NCBI GenBank assembly: GCA_913060595.1 | Contig: CAJXSA010000070.1 | Coordinates: 1 to 12,780 of the forward strand | Length of the DNA stretch: 12,780 nt | Direction of reading: 5' to 3' | Source of the DNA: an uncultured Ignavibacteria bacterium | GTDB lineage: Bacteria > Bacteroidota > Ignavibacteria > SZUA-365 | In this document: one piece after another, positions 5,924 to 12,780 of the stretch | How positions within the stretch are numbered: the stretch's first letter is position 1 | How the letters are laid out: each line of letters starts with the position of its first letter | The notes under the pieces: generated by a model | What the model saw: only the letters and a program-made list of their open reading frames with translations | What the model was told of the DNA's origin: nothing | The model's database searches: none | Position numbers and translations under genes: made by a program

Positions 5924-8728
5924 TTACTGTGCCGCCGAATCCGTCACCGCCGGGGCGGCTGCCGGACCCTGCATCTTCCGCTGCAGCGCGTTGATCTGCT
6001 CCTGAATGCCCTGGTCCGCCGGGTACATTCCCTGCAGGCGGCGCAGCAGGTTGATGCCGTCTTCGTAGCGGCCTGCGGCGTCATAGTAATTCAGCAGGAA
6101 GATGTACGCGTTGCGTCCCGTGGGATTGTTCCCGGGATCATCCGTGTCGAGCTGACCGATGAAGTATTCCTCCATGTCCTCGCCGATCTTCAGGTACTCG
6201 GCGGTATCGCCGACCATGATGTAGAAGTTCGCCAGGTCGGTACGCAGCGACTTGTCGAAGCGATGGTATTCGGAGGGCATGACCTCTTCCATCTTGTCGA
6301 GCACGGCCTTTGCGCCGTCGACGTCGCCGTTCTCCTGCGCCATGATCTGGGCGAGTCCCATGTACAGCGCGCGGAAACTGAAGATCATCTTCGTGCTCGC
6401 TTCATCAAGATTGATGTTGGGATTGGCGAGCTCACGGAACATGAAACCGTAGGCGCGGTTGCTGTCCGGCTCCTGGCGCAGCTCGGTCAGGTGTTTGACC
6501 GTGCCGTCGATGTTCATCGCCTGGTAATAGCGGCCGCCGCGGTTGCCGAAGTTCACCGGCGAAACGCGGTAGGTCAGTCCCTCGACGATGAGATGGTTCT
6601 CGAGTCCCACCCGGTCGTTCGGGGCGGTGCTGAGCGCGAAGTGTATGGGACGGTCGTTGAAGTTGTTGTTCAGGATATCGATGATGAGGATGTCCTGGAT
6701 GCGTATGCCCTTCGTGCCCGCGGGATCGGTGTATGTGGCGGGGACGGAGAACTCCAGCGCCGAGGGCATCTGCGATGCAATGGCGCGCTGCACCTGCGGC
6801 ACGTCGGCGAGCGAGGACTGCGCAATTTTCTCGGGATCGAGCGGCACGCTGATGCGGCGGGCGTCCCACTGCACGGGTCGCAGCGCCGAAAGCTCGGTGT
6901 CGGTATAGCTCATGGCCACGGTTTTCGCACCGTAGGGCATTTCGTTCTTCAGCTGCTTGCTGTACCACTCGGTATTGAGCAGGCTCAGGTTGACCACGCG
7001 CACGTCACGGCGGATGCCGGCGGCGTACTGCAGGTACCAGACCGGGAAGGTGTCATTGTCTCCCCCGGTGAACAGGATCGCATCCTGCTCGCAGCTCTGC
7101 AGCAGATTATACGCATAGTCGAAGGCCACATAGTTGTAGTGGCGGTCGTGTGTCTGATAGTTTTCCGCGAGCATGTTGATCGGCGCGGCGATGAACAGCA
7201 GTCCGGCCAGGCCGAGGCCGATGGCCTCGTTCTTCCCGGTCTTGTTCATCAGCGAATCGACGAGACCGTAAATGCCGATGCCGGCCCACAGGGCGAAGAC
7301 GTAGAAGGAGCCGACGAAGAAGTAGTCGCGTTCTCGCACCTGCGGTTCCGCCATGTTGAAGTACAGCACCAGCCCGATCCCCATGACGAAGAAGAGCACG
7401 GCCGTCGCCGTCCCGGTTCGGTAATCCTTCTTGAAATGGTACCAGATTCCCAGCAGACCGAGGATGAGCGGAATCGCGTAATAGCGGTTCGGGTAGCCCG
7501 GGGATTCGCTCCAGCCGTCCGCCTCTCCGAGGAAGGTGACGGGCGCTTCCTGTATGTCGCCGGCCCGGCCGACGAAATTCCACAGGAAGTAGCGCATGTA
7601 GATATGCCCGAACTGGTACTGCATGAAATAATCGAAATCGCTCGAGTACTTTGAATAGGCCGCGACATGCTCGTGACTCCAGCGGCGCGGCAGCAGAACG
7701 TCTTTCCGGCCGTTGATCGAACGCGTGCGGTCGTCGTAATTCGGTCCCTTCAGCAGCGGGTAGGAGCCGTACTGGTCACGGTTGAGATAGCTGTACAGGC
7801 CTTCCAGCGTGGCCGGCGCGTTTTCGTTGAGCGCGGGCTGCTGGCTGGCGCGGATGGGCACCAGGGTGTATGTGCTGTAGCCGAGCGTCACGAGAAGCAC
7901 GGCGAGCGCGACCATGCGCAGCTGGGGGTGCAGTTTTTTCAGCGCGACCACCGTGATCAGTCCGATCAGCACGAGCAGCATAAACCAGCGGCTTGCGTCA
8001 CCGCCGAGGAACTCCGGGATGTACTTGACGATGCCGGGATACACCAGGCCGAAGCCCACCACCATCAGCGTCAGCGCGATGGACAGCGTTTTGAAGCTGA
8101 TGTCTTCACGCCTGCGGTCGCGGAAGTATATCAGGAAAAAGACGAAGAACAGGGCGAGAAGCGAAAGAAGATGGACGCCGATGCTGAGTCCCATCAGGTA
8201 GGCGATCAGCAGCAGCGAACGCTCGGAATCGAACACTCCGACGTGATAGTACCACTCGACGGCAATCCAGACGACGACGGAGATGAAGAACATGCCGATG
8301 CCATAGACTTCGGCTTCGGAGGCGTTGAACCAGAAGGTGTCGCTGAAGGAAAGGATCAGCGCGCCGGCGGCCGCCGAGAGTATCATCGTCATCGCCGACA
8401 GCGGCGTGGTGGGATCCCCTTTCCACTGGCGGAGAAAACGCATGGAAACGAGATAGACGAAGAGCACGGTCAGTGAACTCGAGAACGTGGACATCAGGTT
8501 CACACGGAACCCGAGATCGTCCCCGATGGGCAGCAGCGAAAGCATGCGCCCGATCAGCTGAAAGAACGGCGCGCCCGGGGGATGCGGCACGCCCATGGTC
8601 ACCGCCGACGTGATGAACTCACCGGCGTCCCAGAAGGAAATCGTCGGCGCGACGGTCAGCAGGAAGACAATCGTCGAGAAAAGAAATACGGCGGCGGCGG
8701 ATACGCGGTGCCAGATATTGAAATTCAT
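5924..8728 (-). CDS. DUF2723 membrane protein, GT-C-like, with helical repeat tail
   Basis: Large integral membrane protein of 934 residues in the DUF2723 family, common in Bacteroidota and relatives and related to protein O-mannosyltransferases (GT-C fold). The first helix (about 11-30) is followed by S-F-W-D-A-G-E-F (31-38), where D34 and E37 resemble the acidic motif of GT-C enzymes. Other family blocks are N-A-S-E-A-E-V-Y-G (135-143), R-E-R-D-Y-F-F (465-471) and G-D-N-D-T-F-P-V-W-Y-L-Q (556-567). I count about twelve membrane segments up to residue 520. From about 770 to 920 there are paired amphipathic helices like TPR repeats, on the periplasmic side if the count is right. The ATG at 8728 has no Shine-Dalgarno sequence. 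Transfer of sugar to exported proteins is the likely role from fold, but substrate is not shown by the sequence. Confidence 0.85.
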   Translation of the reverse strand: MNFNIWHRVSAAAVFLFSTIVFLLTVAPTISFWDAGEFITSAVTMGVPHPPGAPFFQLIGRMLSLLPIGDDLGFRVNLMSTFSSSLTVLFVYLVSMRFLRQWKGDPTTPLSAMTMILSAAAGALILSFSDTFWFNASEAEVYGIGMFFISVVVWIAVEWYYHVGVFDSERSLLLIAYLMGLSIGVHLLSLLALFFVFFLIYFRDRRREDISFKTLSIALTLMVVGFGLVYPGIVKYIPEFLGGDASRWFMLLVLIGLITVVALKKLHPQLRMVALAVLLVTLGYSTYTLVPIRASQQPALNENAPATLEGLYSYLNRDQYGSYPLLKGPNYDDRTRSINGRKDVLLPRRWSHEHVAAYSKYSSDFDYFMQYQFGHIYMRYFLWNFVGRAGDIQEAPVTFLGEADGWSESPGYPNRYYAIPLILGLLGIWYHFKKDYRTGTATAVLFFVMGIGLVLYFNMAEPQVRERDYFFVGSFYVFALWAGIGIYGLVDSLMNKTGKNEAIGLGLAGLLFIAAPINMLAENYQTHDRHYNYVAFDYAYNLLQSCEQDAILFTGGDNDTFPVWYLQYAAGIRRDVRVVNLSLLNTEWYSKQLKNEMPYGAKTVAMSYTDTELSALRPVQWDARRISVPLDPEKIAQSSLADVPQVQRAIASQMPSALEFSVPATYTDPAGTKGIRIQDILIIDILNNNFNDRPIHFALSTAPNDRVGLENHLIVEGLTYRVSPVNFGNRGGRYYQAMNIDGTVKHLTELRQEPDSNRAYGFMFRELANPNINLDEASTKMIFSFRALYMGLAQIMAQENGDVDGAKAVLDKMEEVMPSEYHRFDKSLRTDLANFYIMVGDTAEYLKIGEDMEEYFIGQLDTDDPGNNPTGRNAYIFLLNYYDAAGRYEDGINLLRRLQGMYPADQGIQEQINALQRKMQGPAAAPAVTDSAAQ

Positions 8729-8818
8729 GGTGTTCTGCTATGCTGATGATACGTTTCAAACGTGAGGAACGCTCCGCGGCGGCACCGGGCCGACACACGG
8801 AGTCACGGCACGGGAGAC

Positions 8819-9088
8819 CTATTCGGCCTGTTCGCCTGCCGGTTTCTTCTTCCGATAGATGATTCCGAGGGGAATGATCACGCAGTAGCCGATGAAAAGT
8901 ATCAGCGGTGCGACCGTGACCGAAAGCGAACTGACGGCGTCCCCGGCACTCATCACGAGAAAACCCACCAGCACGGTGATCACACCGATGATGAGTATGA
9001 TGTAGTTCATGCGCTGCGGCAGTTCCGCCTCGGGGACGGCCAGCTGCGTTCGTCGGCCGCTTTTGCGCTTGTTCTGCACTTTCGCCAT
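8819..9088 (-). CDS. DUF3098 small membrane protein
   Basis: An 89-residue protein with a basic, cytosolic N-terminus (about 1-26) and two membrane helices at about 28-47 and 57-77. They are joined by a short loop in which M-S-A-G-D-A precedes S-V-T-V-A-P-L-I-L-F-I-G-Y. This matches the DUF3098 family of Bacteroidota as I remember it (helix, G-F-x-x-M-S-x-G, then L-A-P-x-x-x-x-x-G-Y), whose function is unknown. It has one of the few good ribosome sites here, GGAG six bases before the ATG. In related genomes such genes often sit near ftsX; here the neighbours are the LolD ATPase and the FtsX-like permeases upstream and the DUF2723 gene 90 nt downstream. Confidence 0.78.
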   Translation of the reverse strand: MAKVQNKRKSGRRTQLAVPEAELPQRMNYIILIIGVITVLVGFLVMSAGDAVSSLSVTVAPLILFIGYCVIIPLGIIYRKKKPAGEQAE

Positions 9089-9161
9089 GGGTTTACTCCG
9101 TTCGTCCGTTTGGGCTATAGTTGATCAAACATGAAAAATACGAAACTTGCAGGAAAAATCG

Positions 9162-9857
9162 CTAGGATCGCGGGAGAAGTTTTCCCTCGTGCAGACGCCA
9201 GGTCGCGTCGGCCCGCGCGGCGAGTTCGCCGTCGTGCGTGACGATGACAAAGGTCTGCCCCTGTTCCCGGGCCAGCTGCCAGAGAAGTTCATGCAGCATG
9301 CCGGCGTTCTCCTCATCGAGATTGCCCGAGGGTTCGTCTGCGAGCACGATACGCGGATGGTTCGCGAGCGCCCGGGCGACGGCCACGCGCTGCTGTTCGC
9401 CGCCGGAAAGCTCGGAGGGACGCGCCTCCGCACGATGCGCGACCCGCACGACCTCCAGAAGTTCGTCCGCCCGCGCCTGCGCTTCCGCAAGCGTTTTTCC
9501 GCCTATCATGGCTGGAATGGCAATATTTTCCCGTGCCGTGAACTCTGGCAGTAGGTGATGGAACTGGAAAACGAAGCCCATGCGGCTGTTGCGGAAGGCC
9601 GCCAGCGTCGTGTCGTCCATCGCAAACATGTCCTCCCCGTCCATGATCACGCTCCCGCTGTCGGGACGGTCGAGCGCCCCGATGATGTGCAGCAGGGTGC
9701 TTTTGCCGGAACCGGAGGCGCCGACGATGGCCACCACCTGTCCCTCTTCGACGTCGATGGCCGTTCCGCGCAGCACGTCGAGCGTGGCACCTTCCCCGGT
9801 GGGATAGGATTTGTGGACGTCGCGTACGGATACGATGGGGGGCATATTCTTCTCCAT
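9162..9857 (-). CDS. lolD: ABC transporter ATPase, LolD type
   Basis: Cytosolic ATP-hydrolysing subunit of 231 residues, expected to power extraction of mature lipoproteins from the inner membrane with the two FtsX-type permeases encoded just upstream. Walker A G-A-S-G-S-G-K-S-T is at 46-54, the Q-loop glutamine at 98, the signature L-S-G-G-E-Q-Q-R-V-A at 150-159, Walker B I-V-L-A-D-E-P at 170-176 with catalytic E175, and the switch histidine at 208; nothing is missing. The segment F-Q-F-H-H-L-L-P-E-F-T (97-107) is typical of the LolD/MacB group. ATG at 9857 is 46 nt past the permease stop; Met5 is an alternative start. Without substrate data a MacB-like or cell-division (FtsE) role is possible, but the paired LolC/E-type permeases favour LolD. 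Confidence 0.88.
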   Translation of the reverse strand: MEKNMPPIVSVRDVHKSYPTGEGATLDVLRGTAIDVEEGQVVAIVGASGSGKSTLLHIIGALDRPDSGSVIMDGEDMFAMDDTTLAAFRNSRMGFVFQFHHLLPEFTARENIAIPAMIGGKTLAEAQARADELLEVVRVAHRAEARPSELSGGEQQRVAVARALANHPRIVLADEPSGNLDEENAGMLHELLWQLAREQGQTFVIVTHDGELAARADATWRLHEGKLLPRS

Positions 9858-9903
9858 GACTCAGTTTGACGCAGAAGCGCGGCATGCGTTCCCGGGGGAC
9901 GCA

Positions 9904-11121
9904 TTATTCCCAGCGCACGGCGTCGATAATATTCACGCTGCGGGCACGCAGCGCCGGATACCAGGCGGCCAGCAGGCACAGTCCGAAGGTCGCCAGCACG
10001 ATGAGGGAAATATCAGATATGCGCAGTTCCACGGGAATCGCGGGAATGATGAATGCGGCGTCAAGCCGGAACAGGCCGAATTCCGCCTGCAGCCAGGTGA
10101 TGAGCAGGCCGACGAGCAGGCCTGCCAGCACGCCGATGACGCCGATCCAGACGCCTTCAAGCAGGAAAATGCGCTGCACACGCGTCGCAGGCAGTCCCAT
10201 GGTCCGCAGAATGCCGATATCGCGCCGTTTCTCCAGCACCAGCATGGTGAGCGATGCGAGTATATTGAATACCGCGACGGCGATGATGATGGCCAGGAGG
10301 ATGAATGCACTCCAGCGCTCGACAGTCATCACCGAGTACAGGTCGCGGTGCAGGTCATACCAGGTGAGCACGTTCCAGCCCGGTCCGATAACCGCGAGAA
10401 GCTCCTGCTTCACATCCTCACTTTCGTCCGCGTCTTCGATCCTCAGCTCGAACCCGCTCACTTCACCCCGCATGCGGAACAGCTTCCGCGTATCCGCCAG
10501 GGAGAGAAAGGCGTAGGCGCCGTCGTACACCTTGTTCTGCGAATCGTATATCCCGGTCACCGGACATCGGAGAACCGTGGGCGCGACATACTGCGTGAGA
10601 ATGTTCTCCATGCCCGCGGGACTGTACAGCAGCAACGTGTCGCCGAGCAAAACGCGCATGCGGTCCGCGAGAACGACCCCGAGCACGATGCCGTTTTCTT
10701 CTTCGAAACGGAAGTCACCCAGGACGATTTTCTCCGCAACGTCGGATACGAGGTCCAGGCTGTCGGGATGCATCCCTTTCACCCACACGAAATTCGCGTT
10801 CCCGCGCACCATGGCCATGGCCTTGCGCTGAATGAACGGCGCCATGCCGGTGACGTCCGTACGCGCGGCAAGCAGGGAACGCACTTCCGCCTCGCTTTTC
10901 CCTTCCGTGCGCGGAATGCGTTCGACCTTCACATGCGGATCGAAATCCTGCAGGATGGAAGTCACCAGTCCGTTGAAACCGTTGAACACGGACATCACCA
11001 CGATGAGCGCCGCCACACCGAACATGATGCCCAGCGTTGCGAGCAGCGAGATGATGTTGATGAAGCTGAATCGCTTCTTTCCGTACAGGTAGCGGCGCGC
11101 TATGTAGGATTCGAGCTGCAT
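9904..11121 (-). CDS. FtsX-type permease, LolC/LolE family (second of pair)
   Basis: Inner-membrane permease of 405 residues, likely half of a lipoprotein-releasing complex with the other permease and the LolD-type ATPase. Topology is that of the family: one helix at about 22-45 ending in the V-M-S-V-F-N-G-F block, a periplasmic domain of about 220 residues, then three helices at about 271-294, 321-343 and 370-389. The cytosolic coupling segment E-K-R-R-D-I-G-I-L-R-T-M-G (297-309) contacts the ATPase in this family. The ATG at 11121 lies 4 nt past the stop of the preceding permease. The open frame upstream to 11196 only overlaps that gene, so I reject it. The C-terminus P-A-L-R-A-R-S-V-N-I-I-D-A-V-R matches the family. 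Which of the two is functionally LolC and which LolE cannot be told. Confidence 0.88.
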   Translation of the reverse strand: MQLESYIARRYLYGKKRFSFINIISLLATLGIMFGVAALIVVMSVFNGFNGLVTSILQDFDPHVKVERIPRTEGKSEAEVRSLLAARTDVTGMAPFIQRKAMAMVRGNANFVWVKGMHPDSLDLVSDVAEKIVLGDFRFEEENGIVLGVVLADRMRVLLGDTLLLYSPAGMENILTQYVAPTVLRCPVTGIYDSQNKVYDGAYAFLSLADTRKLFRMRGEVSGFELRIEDADESEDVKQELLAVIGPGWNVLTWYDLHRDLYSVMTVERWSAFILLAIIIAVAVFNILASLTMLVLEKRRDIGILRTMGLPATRVQRIFLLEGVWIGVIGVLAGLLVGLLITWLQAEFGLFRLDAAFIIPAIPVELRISDISLIVLATFGLCLLAAWYPALRARSVNIIDAVRWE

Positions 11122-11125
11122 GCGG

Positions 11126-12340
11126 TCAGTGGAAACGAATGGAGCGAATCGGATTGAGCCGCGCGGCCAGCGCGGCAGGAACGAAGGAAGAAACAAACGC
11201 CAGCAGCACGCCCGCGGCGGCGACGCCGGCGAACACTTCGATACGCATGTGTATCGGCACCGTGGTCATGAAGTACACGTCCTGCGGCAGGCTGAAGAAC
11301 TGCAGTTCCTGCTGCGCGAAGGTGAACGCGAACGCGATCAGCGCGCCCAGCGCGGCGCCGATGACGCCGATGGACAGTCCCTGCAGCACGAATATGCGCC
11401 GCACATGACGCCGCGATGCGCCCATGGCGAGCAGTATGCCGATGTACTGCGTCTTCTCGATCACGAAGAGCAGCAGCGTCGCGATCACATTGAAGACGGA
11501 GATCACGATGAGTGATCCCACCACCAGCGGAATAAGCTGCTGCTGCAGGTCGATCCACACGAACAGATGATGGTAGAGTGTGAACACCGATTGCGGATCG
11601 AAGGGATACCCGAGATCGTTCTGTATGCGGTCGACGGTTTCATCGACGCGTGCGACGTCGTCGCAAAGCACGTCGTAGCCATTGATCTTCCCGGGGATGC
11701 CGAAGATCCGCTGCGCGGTCTGCAGGCCGGTAAACACGTAAATGTCGTCGAGATACTCGGCCATGCCGGTTTCGTATATCCCGCGAATCACGCACTGCAG
11801 CTTGGGCGCATTGTAGAGATTGCTGAAATCCGTCACGCCCAGCAGCAGCATTTTGTCGCCGACGCCGAGGTTGAGCTTGTCGGCGAGACGCTTGCCGATG
11901 ACGATGGAATGCCGTCCGTCGACGGGATTCAGCGCATAGCTGCCCGCGACGATGCGGTCGCGGATGCGTGAGAGGTCGGCGAGGGAGTCAAGTCCCTTGA
12001 CACGCACCCCTTCGATGTCGTCGCGTGTGATGACCATGGCCTCCCGCTCGAGGAAGGGTCCCGCTTTCTGCACGTTGCGCACCCTGCGAAGGGACTGCAG
12101 GTTGTCCGCTTTCGCGTCGACCACATCCCCGCGGAAGACGCCGACCTGTATGTGCGCGGAGAAACCGATCAGGTTGCTGCGCAGGTCGCGTTCGAAGCCG
12201 TCGAGAATGGTGAAGGTGATGATGAGCGCGGCCGTGCCGACGGCCACCGAACCGATGGCCACGGCAGTCATGAAGGAAAGAAAACGCGAAAGGTTTTTCT
12301 TCCGGAGGTAGCGCAGCGCTATGAAGGATTCAAAAGCCAT
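11126..12340 (-). CDS. FtsX-type permease, LolC/LolE family (first of pair)
   Basis: Inner-membrane permease of 404 residues, clearly homologous in layout to the next gene: A-L-R-Y-L-R near the start, a first helix at about 20-45, F-T-I-L-D-G-F-E (43-50), and a large periplasmic domain. Three C-terminal helices follow, with coupling segment E-K-T-Q-Y-I-G-I-L-L-A-M-G between the second and third helix. The family's C-terminal A-A-R-L-N-P-I-R-S-I-R closes it. Periplasmic residues differ widely from the second permease, consistent with a heterodimer like LolC/LolE rather than a recent duplication. It begins 20 nt after the prfB stop and is followed 4 nt later by its partner, so translation is probably coupled. 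Only a distant GGTGAGG precedes the ATG. Confidence 0.88.
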   Translation of the reverse strand: MAFESFIALRYLRKKNLSRFLSFMTAVAIGSVAVGTAALIITFTILDGFERDLRSNLIGFSAHIQVGVFRGDVVDAKADNLQSLRRVRNVQKAGPFLEREAMVITRDDIEGVRVKGLDSLADLSRIRDRIVAGSYALNPVDGRHSIVIGKRLADKLNLGVGDKMLLLGVTDFSNLYNAPKLQCVIRGIYETGMAEYLDDIYVFTGLQTAQRIFGIPGKINGYDVLCDDVARVDETVDRIQNDLGYPFDPQSVFTLYHHLFVWIDLQQQLIPLVVGSLIVISVFNVIATLLLFVIEKTQYIGILLAMGASRRHVRRIFVLQGLSIGVIGAALGALIAFAFTFAQQELQFFSLPQDVYFMTTVPIHMRIEVFAGVAAAGVLLAFVSSFVPAALAARLNPIRSIRFH

Positions 12341-12360
12341 GCCTGAACGCCCGCCTCACC

Positions 12361-12780
12361 TTACGTCGGCATGGACGCGACGGCGTTGCCGAACTGCAGC
12401 AGGTACGCCTGAACGAAGGCGTCAAGATCGCCGTCCATCACCGCCTGCACGTTGCTGGTTTCCTCGCTGGTGCGATGGTCCTTGACCATGTTGTACGGGT
12501 GGAACACATAGGAACGGATCTGGCTGCCCCACTCGATTTTCTTCTTGCTGTCCTCGATGGACGCGAGACGGTTGGCTTCCTTCTCGCGCTCGATCTGGTA
12601 CAGGCGCGACTGCAGCAGCTTCATGGCCGTCGCGCGGTTCTGATGCTGCGATCGTTCCTGCTGGCAGGCGACGACGATGCCGGACGGTTCATGCGTGATG
12701 CGCACGGCCGTCTCGACCTTGTTGACATTCTGTCCGCCCTTGCCGCCGCTGCGGAAGGGGTCGATTTTCAGGTCGGCGGG
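12361..12780 (-). CDS. prfB: Peptide chain release factor 2, C-terminal part
   Basis: The last 139 residues of class I release factor RF2, which recognises UGA and UAA stop codons and triggers release of the finished protein. The frame is open to the right edge, so the N-terminal two thirds, including the stop-codon-reading tripeptide and any programmed frameshift site, are outside. The catalytic G-G-Q lies at fragment residues 15-17 (bases 12730-12738) within R-S-G-G-K-G-G-Q-N-V-N-K-V-E-T-A-V. Further on, C-Q-Q-E-R-S-Q-H-Q-N and I-E-W-G-S-Q-I-R-S-Y-V are diagnostic for RF2 rather than RF1 or the rescue factor ArfB. The Lol-type genes follow after 20 nt on the same strand. Confidence 0.95.
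   Translation of the reverse strand, partial: PADLKIDPFRSGGKGGQNVNKVETAVRITHEPSGIVVACQQERSQHQNRATAMKLLQSRLYQIEREKEANRLASIEDSKKKIEWGSQIRSYVFHPYNMVKDHRTSEETSNVQAVMDGDLDAFVQAYLLQFGNAVASMPT

Noticed and set aside
5897..7654. Plus-strand open frame of 585 codons
   Set aside because: Antisense to the DUF2723 gene, which has family motifs throughout; composition is typical of a shadow frame.
9154..9175. Terminator after the LolD-type gene
   Set aside because: There is a T5 run on the minus strand, but the stem before it is only about three or four base pairs.
9811..11157. Plus-strand open frame of 448 codons
   Set aside because: Antisense to the second permease; biased H, E, R, Q composition and no recognisable motif.
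11122..11196. Upstream extension of the second permease
   Set aside because: It overlaps the 3' end of the preceding permease, and the family N-terminus starts at the ATG at 11121.

Overview
This window reads as chromosome from a GC-rich member of the Bacteroidota/Chlorobiota (FCB) group. The evidence is a DUF2723 membrane glycosyltransferase, a DUF3098 protein, mostly weak or absent Shine-Dalgarno sequences, and two tRNA promoters that look like the Bacteroidota -33/-7 type (TTG, 20 nt, TAnnTTTG-like). I cannot place it to genus. Nearly everything is on the minus strand; the one exception is a single glycosyltransferase gene.

Right to left, in the direction of transcription: the 3' end of prfB (release factor 2), then two FtsX-type permeases (LolC/LolE family), a LolD-type ATPase, a small DUF3098 membrane protein, the large DUF2723 protein and a UDP-glucuronate decarboxylase. 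Gaps are 4 to 90 nt. The theme is the cell envelope: lipoprotein release, membrane-bound glycosyl transfer and nucleotide-sugar supply.

Between 3.36 and 4.90 kb is an islet that breaks the pattern. A lone plus-strand GT-C glycosyltransferase starts inside an 84-bp array of seven-base steps. It ends inside a nine-base triple repeat and is followed by about 155 bp of consecutive inverted repeats. Three of these form a tandem array (AATAC spacer plus hairpin), and most carry C(GNA)G triloops. This is the least ordinary part of the window.

Further left are tRNA-Cys(GCA) with promoter and terminator, a small unrecognised protein with two zinc ribbons and one membrane helix, and tRNA-Leu(UAA) with promoter. 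Only 39 nt downstream begins a polysaccharide export pair: a periplasmic/outer-membrane SLBB protein and a Wzz-type chain-length regulator cut by the window edge. The rest of that polysaccharide cluster presumably lies beyond base 1.

I did not find a defence system, CRISPR array, transposase or clearly new multi-gene system here. The best leads are the hairpin array, the heptamer array and the zinc-ribbon protein.
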